This document shows, piece after piece, positions 1 through 5,132 of a stretch of 35,403 nt of DNA. The notes beneath the pieces are model-generated. The model saw only the letters and a program-made list of their open reading frames with translations, did no database searches and was not told where the DNA came from. Every line of letters starts with the position of its first letter. The first letter of the stretch is position 1. Made by a program: the position numbers and the translations under genes. The stretch covers positions 1 to 35,403 of IMG/VR virus record IMGVR_UViG_3300037485_000518; one strand, 5' to 3'. Source of the stretch: a virus.

Positions 1-16
1 GGTTGCGCGGTGGTGG

Positions 17-41
17 CAGGGCATGACTGCGCACGGCCCTG
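17..41. other. Small inverted repeat near window edge
   Basis: CAGGGC (17-22) and GCCCTG (36-41) form a 6-bp inverted repeat with a 13-nt loop. It lies in non-coding sequence at the left edge. I see no gene in 1-193, apart from this, a stronger hairpin at 97-118 and a palindrome at 159-173. It could be part of a terminator array for minus-strand transcription. Confidence 0.3.
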
Positions 42-96
42 TCGAGCGCGCCCCGAGGTTGCGTCCCCACGAGAGGGAGCAGGCGCGCTTGAAAGA

Positions 97-118
97 GCCG
101 CCCCATTGAAGGGGCGGC
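97..118 (-). terminator. Hairpin downstream of the 194-1012 gene, likely terminator
   Basis: GCCGCCCC (97-104) pairs with GGGGCGGC (111-118) around a 6-nt loop, an 8-bp all-GC stem. Read on the minus strand it lies about 75 nt beyond the stop codon of the 194-1012 gene and is followed by TCTTTC, a weak T-rich tail. A rho-independent or rho-assisted terminator is the simplest reading; the poor T tract limits confidence. Confidence 0.5.
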
Positions 119-158
119 AGTAGCGGCGGGACGGGTGGCCTGTCGGCCTTGGGGAGGA

Positions 159-173
159 TTACCCGCCGGGTAA
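159..173. promoter_or_regulatory. YTACCYNNNRGGTAR palindrome, intergenic copy
   Basis: TTACCCGCCGGGTAA is a perfect palindrome with 6-bp arms around GCC. It lies in the non-coding stretch between the minus-strand hairpin at 97-118 and the stop codon at 194. Confidence 0.75.
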
Positions 174-193
174 GGGAGGGAGGGAGGCTGCCG

Positions 194-1012
194 TTAGGCA
201 GCGACCCCCAGCAGGGCAGCGAGTTGGTCGCGGGACAGGCCGAGCGCGGCGATCTTCTGCGCGGCCTGAGCCTGAGCCTTGACCATCTTCTCCGCAGCCT
301 TCTTCGCCTCACGGTCATACTCATTGGGGTCGCCACCTGCGGCGGTGATGGCACCGCGCACGTTCTCGATGGCGGCTTCGAGCGCGATCTGCGCATCAGC
401 GTTGCCGGTCTGCGCCTCGTGGCGCTTGCGGCACGAGGACAGCAGGTCGCCGAGCTTTTCCATTTCATCCTTGTTGGGCTCGGGCTTGAGGCACAGCTCG
501 CTCAGCTCAGCGTCCGTGAGACGCTTTTTGGCGGCTATGGTCTTACGCGCCGAGGTAACGAGGCATTCCCAAACCTTGCGCACCTTCACCTTGTCGCCGG
601 ACGCGGCGACCTTGGCGCGCACCGTCAAGATGTGGTCGAAGTAAGTCACGGCGTCACCGATGGTTGTCATGTTCCCCATCGCGATGAGTTGGCGCAGCTC
701 GGACGTGTGCGCGGTGACGGACCCCTTCGTGTGTTGCTGGACCTTCGACGCCGACGAGATGTACTCCTCATAGATGACGGTCGCGTCATCCTTGTTCGCA
801 CTGCGCGAGCCCTTTTCCGTGTCGATGACACCGGCGTCAGCCATCTCCACCGCCGCGCGTGCCATGTCAATGAGAGCGTCCGCGCCCTTGCCTTCGAGCG
901 CGCCGAATTTGCGGACTTCTTTGATGAACTGATTGAAGAGCTTGTCGCGTCCGTTGTCGCCGGCGACGGGAGCGGAGACGGGAGCGGAGGCAGCAACGTT
1001 GATCGTGGTCAT
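194..1012 (-). CDS. Helical phage protein of unknown function (272 aa)
   Basis: I do not recognise a family. The protein is mostly charged and helical by eye, with an Ala/Pro/Val-rich N-terminus (residues 5-20), a Lys/Asp/Glu-rich middle and an Ala/Lys/Gln-rich helix ending in a hydrophobic LAALLGVAA tail. There is no signal peptide or membrane segment. The ATG at 1012 is preceded by GAAAGG (complement of 1021-1026) at 8-nt spacing, a good Shine-Dalgarno, which fixes the start. That ribosome-binding site lies inside a YTACCYNNNRGGTAR palindrome (1018-1032), with a second, N6-spaced palindrome at 1066-1081. This suggests control by whatever binds the palindrome, possibly the product itself. 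It is the only long gene on this side of the putative control region and points away from the structural block. A DNA-binding or early role is inference only. Confidence 0.8.
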   Translation of the reverse strand: MTTINVAASAPVSAPVAGDNGRDKLFNQFIKEVRKFGALEGKGADALIDMARAAVEMADAGVIDTEKGSRSANKDDATVIYEEYISSASKVQQHTKGSVTAHTSELRQLIAMGNMTTIGDAVTYFDHILTVRAKVAASGDKVKVRKVWECLVTSARKTIAAKKRLTDAELSELCLKPEPNKDEMEKLGDLLSSCRKRHEAQTGNADAQIALEAAIENVRGAITAAGGDPNEYDREAKKAAEKMVKAQAQAAQKIAALGLSRDQLAALLGVAA

Positions 1013-1017
1013 AGTGG

Positions 1018-1032
1018 TTACCTTTCAGGTAG
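1018..1032. promoter_or_regulatory. YTACCYNNNRGGTAR palindrome over the RBS of the 194-1012 gene
   Basis: TTACCTTTCAGGTAG has arms TACCT/AGGTA around TTC. The GAAAGG ribosome-binding site of the minus-strand gene starting at 1012 is contained within it, so a bound protein would block initiation or the transcript just upstream. Confidence 0.75.
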
Positions 1033-1064
1033 TGTGGTGGCGGGTTGAAGTTAACGGCAAGCCG

Positions 1065-1082
1065 ATTACCTAGCAAGGTAAT
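1065..1082. promoter_or_regulatory. N6-spaced palindrome ATTACCT-AGCA-AGGTAAT
   Basis: This is a perfect 7-bp-arm palindrome whose TACC and GGTA halves are six bases apart instead of five. Its centre is about 49 bp from the copy at 1018-1032, upstream of the 194-1012 gene. Confidence 0.7.
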
Positions 1083-1108
1083 ACAGGCAAATACCTAACC
1101 AATAAGGC

Positions 1109-1136
1109 GGTGATACTGAGCGATTAGAATATTCAA
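1109..1136 (+). repeat. Iteron-like direct repeat, copy A
   Basis: This 28-bp unit begins GGTGATA and ends ATTAGAATATTCAA. It matches 1180-1207 at 24 of 28 positions, 71 bp start to start. It contains the self-complementary core GAATATTC. Confidence 0.75.
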
Positions 1137-1179
1137 GCGGGGTCACAGGGTATTGTGATAGGTTTGAATGTGGTAACCC

Positions 1180-1207
1180 GGTGATAACTAGCAATTAGAA
1201 TATTCAA
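1180..1207 (+). repeat. Iteron-like direct repeat, copy B
   Basis: This is the second copy of the 28-bp unit. It differs from 1109-1136 only at the three bases after GGTGATA and at one base before ATTAGAATATTCAA. Confidence 0.75.
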
Positions 1208-1325
1208 AGACGATTTTTTGGAGAGATAAAAAGTAGAAGCGGCTCGAACGGTTTATAGGATTACCGCGCCGATAAAATTACCGCCGCGTGCGCCGAAAAA
1301 ACCCCGGCCTCCTCAAAAACACTTA

Positions 1326-1338
1326 TGAATATTCTATT
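1326..1338 (-). repeat. Inverted third copy of the iteron core
   Basis: TGAATATTCTATT is the reverse complement of AATAGAATATTCA, which matches the core of the two direct repeats. It directly abuts the A/T tract at about 1337-1362. Confidence 0.6.
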
Positions 1339-1375
1339 TGATAGTTATATATAATATATTTTCTCTCTCTCTCTC
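1337..1375. other. A/T tract followed by a (TC)7 run
   Basis: From 1337 to 1362 nearly every base is A or T, including TATAAT at 1350-1355. Seven TC dinucleotides follow (1362-1375). No -35 element lies at a normal distance from the TATAAT, so I read this as an unwinding-prone tract rather than a promoter, with low certainty. Confidence 0.45.
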
Positions 1376-1405
1376 GCTGGCGATACTAAGATACGTGCGC
1401 CAGCG
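1375..1405. other. Inverted repeat CGCTGGCG / CGCCAGCG
   Basis: Perfect 8-bp arms (1375-1382, 1398-1405) flank a 15-nt AT-rich spacer. It immediately follows the TC run. It could be an operator, or a hairpin in an origin transcript. Confidence 0.5.
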
Positions 1406-1589
1406 TTAATTCACCGTAGCGAGCATTAACTTGCTGCAATCGCGCAAACCTAGCGCAATTCAGCAAAATACAGGAAAATAAGTATCTCACTTAAAATTAT
1501 CCTTGCGTGGCGACTAACTAACGCGCGGAGCTGCGACAAACCTATCGCAACCCCGCGCAATACCGGATTAGGAATGCAGTATTTGCAGG

Positions 1590-1889
1590 TTACCGCGCCT
1601 TTTTAATCAGGCGCGGCGCATCCGTAACCCACGCGGCCAACATAGCCGGCGTGGCGATAGGCCGCTCGATAAGACGAGACGGCGCATTAAGGCGAACTCG
1701 ACGCGCCTCGTATTGCGACCACGATTGCAGCTTACCGGGCCGGTCATCGCCAAACGTGGCGATTTGAGGCGCGCGGCAGTCTGCAACCTTACCCGACAGG
1801 TAAGCCGCTTTGCTAAATTCGCAGTGAGCGCGCTCGCGGCGCTGGACACGTGACCGCTCGACCTTAGCAGCCATTGAACGATTAGCCAT
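1590..1889 (-). CDS. Small basic protein of unknown function (99 aa)
   Basis: The product is Arg/Lys/Ala-rich, with a strongly basic N-terminus (residues 1-25, several Arg and Lys) and a basic C-terminus ending in LIKKAR. I recognise no domain; the charge would suit nucleic-acid binding, but that is inference. The ATG at 1889 was chosen over longer in-frame starts because GGAGG (complement of 1895-1899) sits five bases upstream, the strongest ribosome-binding site in this region. A dispersed palindrome lies inside the gene (1789-1803), encoding Y-L-S-G-K, and a near-copy lies at 1732-1746. The last codons form a 7-bp inverted repeat (1593-1599 with 1610-1616). The stop TAA is part of a GGTAACC word. 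It is isolated between two non-coding stretches. Confidence 0.7.
   Translation of the reverse strand: MANRSMAAKVERSRVQRRERAHCEFSKAAYLSGKVADCRAPQIATFGDDRPGKLQSWSQYEARRVRLNAPSRLIERPIATPAMLAAWVTDAPRLIKKAR
1789..1803. repeat. YTACCYNNNRGGTAR palindrome inside the 1590-1889 gene
   Basis: TTACCCGACAGGTAA has exact TTACC/GGTAA arms and is read on the minus strand as TAC CTG TCG GGT AAG. Confidence 0.75.
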
Positions 1890-1926
1890 GGGAACCTCCG
1901 ATGGTTTGAGGGGCAAATAGACAAAC

Positions 1927-1950
1927 GCCGCGCCGGTTTCCCGGCGCGGC
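1927..1950. other. Strong 10-bp GC hairpin
   Basis: GCCGCGCCGG (1927-1936) pairs perfectly with CCGGCGCGGC (1941-1950) around TTTC. On the minus strand it is followed by GTTTGTCTATTTG and lies just upstream of the 1590-1889 gene. It may isolate that gene from upstream transcription, or start a structured plus-strand RNA. Confidence 0.6.
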
Positions 1951-2066
1951 TATGATCCAATGGCCACATCGCACGTGGCCGAATACTTCTATTTCGAGCG
2001 GACCAATTGTCGTGTCCGTTGCTAGCCCTTGCGCCAAACCTATGCGGCGCACTTACCCCCTTCGGA

Positions 2067-2081
2067 TTACCTACCGGGTAA
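2067..2081. promoter_or_regulatory. YTACCYNNNRGGTAR palindrome, intergenic copy
   Basis: TTACCTACCGGGTAA has exact TTACC/GGTAA arms. It lies within the hairpin-rich non-coding stretch. Confidence 0.75.
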
Positions 2082-2199
2082 GCGCGTTAATGGCGCTCGC
2101 TCGTCTAACTGCCACGCCCCTTAGCACTTGCCTTGCCGCATTTGCGCGGCCCGACCGTTACCTAGCGACGCTCATCCCCACGCAGTGACCGCGTGCATA

Positions 2200-2231
2200 C
2201 GGGGGACGAGGGTTAGCTCGCCCGGTTTTTT
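2200..2231 (+). terminator. Rho-independent terminator with T6 tail
   Basis: CGGG (2200-2203) plus CGAG (2207-2210) pair with CTCG (2217-2220) plus CCCG (2221-2224). There is a 3-nt bulge, a 6-nt loop, and T6 at 2226-2231. No plausible protein gene ends just upstream, so the terminated transcript may be a non-coding RNA. CCCGGT at 2221-2226 can alternatively pair with ACCGGG at 2245-2250. Confidence 0.6.
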
Positions 2232-2306
2232 GATAAGTCACCGCACCGGGAGCGGCCGCCCTTCACGCAGGGCACGCTATTCAACTGTCAAAGAGCGGGT
2301 GGGCTA

Positions 2307-2376
2307 GTCGACGAGGCTTTCGACCTCGGCTTGACCTAGTTACGGAAGGTTATGGGCTACCCCACCGGGTAATGGA
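2307..2376. other. tRNA-like structured segment, not a recognisable tRNA
   Basis: A central hairpin, CGAGG-CTTTCGA-CCTCG, has a 5-bp stem and a 7-nt loop. It is enclosed by partly paired CTAG segments and by GGTGGG near 2307 against CCCACC near 2361-2366. The loop resembles an anticodon loop, but there is no room for a D-arm and no TTCGA T-loop. I annotate it only as a structured candidate. Confidence 0.3.
2357..2372. promoter_or_regulatory. N6-spaced palindrome, intergenic copy
   Basis: CTACCCCACCGGGTAA has arms TACCC/GGGTA around CACC. It lies about 100 bp upstream of the -10 element of the wHTH gene promoter. Confidence 0.65.
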
Positions 2377-2453
2377 CAGGCCCCCCACCCCCGGCAGGCG
2401 GCGTTTAGGTAGTTGAAAAATATCCCTGACCTAAAAAACCATCTCCCCAATAC

Positions 2454-2502
2454 AGCGCAATACTTCATGATATAATACAATAACGCGAAACAACGTTGCG
2501 CT
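2454..2502 (+). promoter_or_regulatory. Extended -10 promoter flanked by an inverted repeat
   Basis: TATAAT at 2471-2476 is preceded by TGA (2468-2470), a perfect extended -10 (TGnTATAAT). No good -35 is present at normal spacing, as is usual for extended -10 promoters. AGCGCAA (2454-2460) and TTGCGCT (2496-2502) form a 7-bp inverted repeat that brackets the element and the expected start near 2483, as an operator would. Transcription would read through the wHTH gene at 2628. Confidence 0.6.
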
Positions 2503-2627
2503 TACAAAATTTAACGGATAACGACTTACGACGATCAGTGCCTAACAGGCATCATGCGTCAGTGCGCCGTACCACTAGACACGGCACGGCTCATGCTTAT
2601 ATTCACAGATAAGAACAGGAAAAGCCT

Positions 2628-2834
2628 ATGGACTTGATAAGCGCCAAAGACCTCGCGGCCCGGCTCGACGTGTCGCCCGTGACCCTTCAATATTGGCGCA
2701 GGCACGACAAAGGCCCGGCCTACGTCCGCGTCGGAAAGTCGATCTTCTACCGCCCGCAGGACGTGGAGGAGTGGATCGTCTCACAGGTGGTGAAGCCGGG
2801 GACGACCCCAACAAACCCCGAGAGCCCAGCATGA
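2628..2834 (+). CDS. Small winged-helix DNA-binding protein, AlpA/excisionase-like (HTH_17)
   Basis: Residues 3-50 follow the MerR-type small wHTH pattern of AlpA and phage excisionases. LISAKDLAARLDVSPVTLQYW supplies the helix-turn-helix, and GPAYVRVGKSIFYRPQDVEEWI supplies the wing and following helix. Such 60-75-residue proteins bind DNA as transcription regulators or as directionality factors for integrases; no integrase is seen here. The ATG at 2628 has AGGAAA upstream. The C-terminal tail is Pro/Thr-rich. The gene lies about 145 nt downstream of an extended -10 promoter and overlaps the next gene by ATGA, so the two are coupled. It is one candidate for recognising the dispersed palindromes, which is inference from its DNA-binding fold only. 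Confidence 0.85.
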   Translation: MDLISAKDLAARLDVSPVTLQYWRRHDKGPAYVRVGKSIFYRPQDVEEWIVSQVVKPGTTPTNPESPA

Positions 2835-2920
2835 AGCCCGACCCCCTCCTGAAGCTGTTCAATGAACCGTGGATCGTGCCCGTCGTCACGATCCTCCTGC
2901 TCATCTGGTTCTACGGTTGA
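2831..2920 (+). CDS. 29-residue single-pass membrane peptide
   Basis: The peptide has a short charged N-terminus (MKPDPLLKLF) and one hydrophobic segment, about residues 14-28 (WIVPVVTILLLIWFYG). It overlaps the wHTH gene by ATGA, which implies coupled translation. It has no clear ribosome-binding site of its own. The codon use fits its neighbours. The function is unknown; small phage membrane peptides can be toxins, superinfection-exclusion factors or holin-like, and nothing here separates these. It is short enough that chance cannot be dismissed, but the coupling and the clean transmembrane pattern favour a real gene. Confidence 0.6.
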   Translation: MKPDPLLKLFNEPWIVPVVTILLLIWFYG

Positions 2921-2923
2921 GCG

Positions 2924-2951
2924 CGCGAAGGCTACCCCGCGAAGGCTACCC
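2924..2951. repeat. 14-bp perfect tandem repeat between convergent genes
   Basis: CGCGAAGGCTACCC occurs at 2924-2937 and again at 2938-2951. It fills almost all of the 31-bp gap between the membrane-peptide stop and the TerL stop. Each unit ends in a CTACCC half-site resembling one arm of the dispersed palindrome. Confidence 0.8.
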
Positions 2952-4391
2952 TTAGGTCCACGCTGCCGCGCTGAAGCGTGGGGCGTCACGCCGTGGCTTG
3001 CGCTGCAGCCGGGACGCAATCATGTCGACCATGCCGCCGTGCGCGGCCAGCGCGGCGTACTGCAGCGCGTCCACGGGGTGCGAGTATTCGTTCTTGTCGG
3101 GGAGGGGCTTGCGCTGGCCGGACTTGGTCTTGCCGTACCTGTACCCCCCGCTCAGCGCCCGGTGGAGTTTGGGGCACCGCGCCTTGTCGATCAGGAAGCA
3201 CGGGTCCGGCCCGTGCGACATGCCCATGAAAGCCTCGATGGCCCTGACACGCGGGTCGATGTCGTTTGTCGGCGCGGGGAAGGCGACGAAGCCCATGCGC
3301 TTCAGCACGTCGAATGTCGTCTCTTCATAGACGCTCGACTTGGCGATGCCTGAGGGGTCGCCCACCACGGCTGCCGGACGCCCCAGATACCGCTCGTCGG
3401 CGAGGCGCGGCTTGAGCGCCCTCAGCAGGTGGAGTTCGAGCCCGATGTCTTCCGCCTCCACCTCCTCCAGAACGAGGAACCTGCCCCGGTGGTCGAGCTG
3501 GCAGATGACGCTCCACGGGTCGCGGCCGAAGTCCTGACCGATGATGAGGGGCTTGCCGGGGATGGGCATGAGCCCCTCCACCGCGTGCCAGCTCGGGTGG
3601 TAGCTCTCGCGGAACACCGCCGAGCCGGACGGGTCGTCACCGAACTTGGCGTGCACGTAGCGGCGCACCCAGTCGGGGTTCGTGTTGCGCGCGAGGCGCT
3701 CGTAGTATTTACGCCCCTGCGCCCGGCGCTCGTCGCTGTCGACGGGCAGCTTGATCGTCTCGGCGGTCTGGTTGAGCCACTCCAGATTTTCGGCGTCGTC
3801 TTCGAGCCCGCCGGGCTGGATGAATATCTGTGCGTCGGGCGGGGGCTCGGTCATGAACTTCCACCACTCCGCGCCCTCGGGTGGCATGTTGGTGTCGGCG
3901 ATGATGCCGCCCCACGTGGCGACCCCCTTGTTACCCGAGGGGTAGCGTGGGATACGGCCCGAGATCGCGGCGACGAGGTCCACGTTCATCTCGATGCTCT
4001 CCGACATCCACGCGCCCGTGAGCTGCATGGACAGCAGCCGGCGCTGGTCCTCGGGGTCTTCGAGGGGGATCATGATCCACTCGGAGCGGATGTCGCCCAC
4101 GTTGAAGTAGATGGTCTTGTCGGACACCTTCCACTCCGCGACCGCGCCGAACCACTGCAGGATGTCCTTCAGCACCGTGTCGAGGAGCTGCTTCAGCGTC
4201 TGGCGCACGATGGCGAAGCGGGTGTAGCGCAGCCCGTCCTGCGCTGGCGCCTGCTCGCTGGCGCGTCGGAACATCTCGAAGATGCAGCCCGTCGTCTTGG
4301 ACGAGCCCACCGGGCCGGCGATCAGGCGGAAGAACGCGGCGCTCGACATGAAGCGCGCGACGGTGGGGGGAGCGTCGTAGGTGAGCTTCAT
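2952..4391 (-). CDS. terL: Large terminase subunit (TerL)
   Basis: This is the ATPase-nuclease motor that cuts concatemeric DNA and drives it into the procapsid through the portal. Residues 26-33 (GPVGSSKT) form a deviant Walker A, and GAWMSESIEM (about 126-135) takes the Walker B/catalytic-Glu place seen in related terminases. The RNase H-like nuclease shows Asp287 in IGQDFG, Asp345 in VVGDPSG and Asp441 in SHPVDALQY. The length of 479 residues is normal. The ATG shares its A with the stop of the upstream 73-aa gene (TGATG), so translation is coupled. The gene is on the minus strand, opposite to all head genes, and converges on the membrane-peptide gene. A dispersed palindrome lies inside it (3931-3945). 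Confidence 0.96.
   Translation of the reverse strand: MKLTYDAPPTVARFMSSAAFFRLIAGPVGSSKTTGCIFEMFRRASEQAPAQDGLRYTRFAIVRQTLKQLLDTVLKDILQWFGAVAEWKVSDKTIYFNVGDIRSEWIMIPLEDPEDQRRLLSMQLTGAWMSESIEMNVDLVAAISGRIPRYPSGNKGVATWGGIIADTNMPPEGAEWWKFMTEPPPDAQIFIQPGGLEDDAENLEWLNQTAETIKLPVDSDERRAQGRKYYERLARNTNPDWVRRYVHAKFGDDPSGSAVFRESYHPSWHAVEGLMPIPGKPLIIGQDFGRDPWSVICQLDHRGRFLVLEEVEAEDIGLELHLLRALKPRLADERYLGRPAAVVGDPSGIAKSSVYEETTFDVLKRMGFVAFPAPTNDIDPRVRAIEAFMGMSHGPDPCFLIDKARCPKLHRALSGGYRYGKTKSGQRKPLPDKNEYSHPVDALQYAALAAHGGMVDMIASRLQRKPRRDAPRFSAAAWT
3931..3945. repeat. YTACCYNNNRGGTAR palindrome inside terL
   Basis: TTACCCGAGGGGTAG is read on the minus strand as TAC CCC TCG GGT AAC, encoding Y-P-S-G-N (TerL residues 150-154). 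Confidence 0.75.
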
Positions 4392-4612
4392 CAGTGCACC
4401 ATGTCCAGCGTGCGCACGAGCGCCATCTCCAGCGTGATCCAGCCGCCCTCGTCGTCGCCTGCCACCAGCATGAAGGCGCGCTTGTGGTCCTCCACGTCCT
4501 CACCGTCGTGGCCGAAGTAGTTGGTGACCGGGATCACCGTGTCGTCGGCCTGCACGAGGTGGCGCGAGTGGGGGTTGAACGCGACGATGATGCCCTTGCG
4601 TCGTCTGCTCAC
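4391..4612 (-). CDS. 73-aa protein between the terminase genes, unknown function
   Basis: The start is GTG in a GTGA overlap with the stop of the upstream TerS-like gene, and the stop shares one base with the TerL ATG. All three genes should therefore be translated as a coupled unit. The product begins basic (SRRRKGIIVAFN) and continues with an acidic middle (GHDGEDVEDH) and a compact mixed region ending in ALVRTLDMVH. There is no membrane segment or recognised domain. Its position suggests a packaging accessory role, which is inference from neighbours only. It is shorter than the frame that contains it because upstream codons overlap the TerS-like gene. Confidence 0.75.
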   Translation of the reverse strand: MSRRRKGIIVAFNPHSRHLVQADDTVIPVTNYFGHDGEDVEDHKRAFMLVAGDDEGGWITLEMALVRTLDMVH

Positions 4613-5124
4613 AGTGCCTCTCCCTCGATCACTGTCTGCTTCTCGATCTTGAGCTGGCCACCGTTGGCCGCGCCCAGATTGATGGTGACCGAGAAGTGGC
4701 TCGCCTCGCCCGCCGTGCCCCCGCGAGCGCCGATGCCGGCGAGGTCTTTCAGCCATTTCAGGCCGTCGATCTGGTAGCCGAGGTGCCCCTTGGGGTCGAC
4801 GAGGCGCGCGTAAAGTTCGGGCAGCACCTGCTCGATCATCGCCGCCGCCTTCACCTTCACGCGCTCGGGAGTGGCGGTCGCGGAGTGCCACTCCTCGATT
4901 GCGGACGCGAGGAGCTGCTGGAACCGCGGCATCACACGTATTGTTTCCCACTCATAGTCGTTAATTGAGTGGGCATTCAGTATAACTGGCAGTGATTGAA
5001 GCTCACACGCGATCTCACGCGCAAGGCGCAAGAGCTTGCTGTCGTCATACGGCGCGAGGGGAAGACCAAGCGTGTCCATACGCGGTTCCATGATTGGAGC
5101 ACTATTGTCAGGCGGGGGTAACAT
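4609..5124 (-). CDS. Probable small terminase subunit (TerS-like)
   Basis: The core fits proteins that precede TerL in many phages of this layout: helices around LLRLAREIACEL, then DYEWETI and FQQLLASAIEEWHSA, a VKVKAAAMIEQVLPELYARL helix, and a late FSVTINLGAANG strand region. TerS recognises packaging sites and feeds DNA to TerL; I infer this role from position and pattern, not from a strong motif. The start is uncertain. I use ATG at 5124; alternatives are TTG at 5163 and ATG at 5091 or 5079, the last having a partial GGAA upstream. A downstream start would leave the candidate plus-strand promoter (5105-5132) outside the gene. The coding DNA contains an 8-bp inverted repeat (4947-4973). 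Confidence 0.65.
   Translation of the reverse strand: MLPPPDNSAPIMEPRMDTLGLPLAPYDDSKLLRLAREIACELQSLPVILNAHSINDYEWETIRVMPRFQQLLASAIEEWHSATATPERVKVKAAAMIEQVLPELYARLVDPKGHLGYQIDGLKWLKDLAGIGARGGTAGEASHFSVTINLGAANGGQLKIEKQTVIEGEAL
4947..4973. other. 8-bp inverted repeat inside the TerS-like gene
   Basis: CCCACTCA (4947-4954) and TGAGTGGG (4966-4973) are perfect arms around an 11-nt AT-rich spacer. The surrounding codons are less GC-rich than the rest of the gene. It could be a binding site (TerS genes often contain pac/cos recognition DNA) or chance. Confidence 0.4.
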
Positions 5125-5132
5125 ACTGTAAT
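5105..5132 (+). promoter_or_regulatory. Sigma70-like promoter candidate for the late operon
   Basis: TTGTCA (5105-5110) and TGTAAT (5127-5132) each match the consensus at five of six bases and are 16 bp apart. Transcription would begin near 5140, about 50 nt before the portal ATG. It sits in the divergent gap between packaging and head genes. Confidence 0.5.

Larger units (their letters stand above)
1013..1589. other. Non-coding AT-rich control region, possible replication origin
   Basis: No convincing gene is present in these 577 bp. Base composition is clearly more AT-rich than the flanking coding DNA. The stretch holds two palindromes of the dispersed family (1018-1032, 1066-1081), two 28-bp imperfect direct repeats carrying AGAATATTC (1109-1136, 1180-1207) with an inverted third core (1326-1338), and an A/T-only tract. 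It also has a (TC)7 run (1362-1375) and an 8-bp inverted repeat (1375-1405). Repeated ATTACCGC words occur near 1250-1285 and GCGCAA words near 1440-1560. Iterons beside an unwinding-prone AT tract are a usual origin layout, but a regulatory region would also fit. Confidence 0.6.
1890..2627. other. Non-coding stretch with many hairpins, possible structured RNA and leader
   Basis: I see no convincing protein gene in these 738 bp. From 1927 to 2150 there are at least six short hairpins: 1927-1950, 1962-1980, 1999-2018, 2031-2050, 2081-2097 and 2135-2150. They are followed by a terminator-like stem with T6 (2200-2231). From 2307 to 2376 there is a further structured segment, and from 2454 a promoter and about 145-nt leader for the wHTH gene. 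Palindromes of the dispersed family lie at 2067-2081 and 2357-2372. An untranslated RNA ending at 2231 is a reasonable hypothesis, not shown. Confidence 0.5.

Noticed and set aside
149-1048. Plus-strand open frame opposite the 194-1012 gene
   Set aside because: It is the antisense of a gene with a good ribosome-binding site and normal composition; its own start lacks one and its sequence is Arg/Gly/His-rich shadow-type.
1350-1355. A promoter based on TATAAT in the AT tract
   Set aside because: No -35 element at 15-19 bp and no TG extension; the hexamer is expected by chance in A/T-only DNA.
1952-2188. 78-codon plus-strand frame before the T6 terminator
   Set aside because: There is no ribosome-binding site, no recognisable pattern, and it overlaps several hairpins. 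I prefer a non-coding transcript, though its closeness to the terminator keeps it barely possible.
2307-2376. A functional tRNA
   Set aside because: The anticodon-like hairpin has no space for a D-arm and no TTCGA T-loop, and the acceptor ends do not join the T-arm.
2628-2834. Evidence for integration (excisionase plus att site)
   Set aside because: The wHTH protein resembles excisionases, but no integrase, repressor pair or duplicated att core is visible, so lysogeny cannot be claimed.
3141-3172. A further TACC-GGTA palindrome near TACCTGTACC in terL
   Set aside because: It contains direct TACC half-sites but no GGTA partner at 5 or 6 bases.
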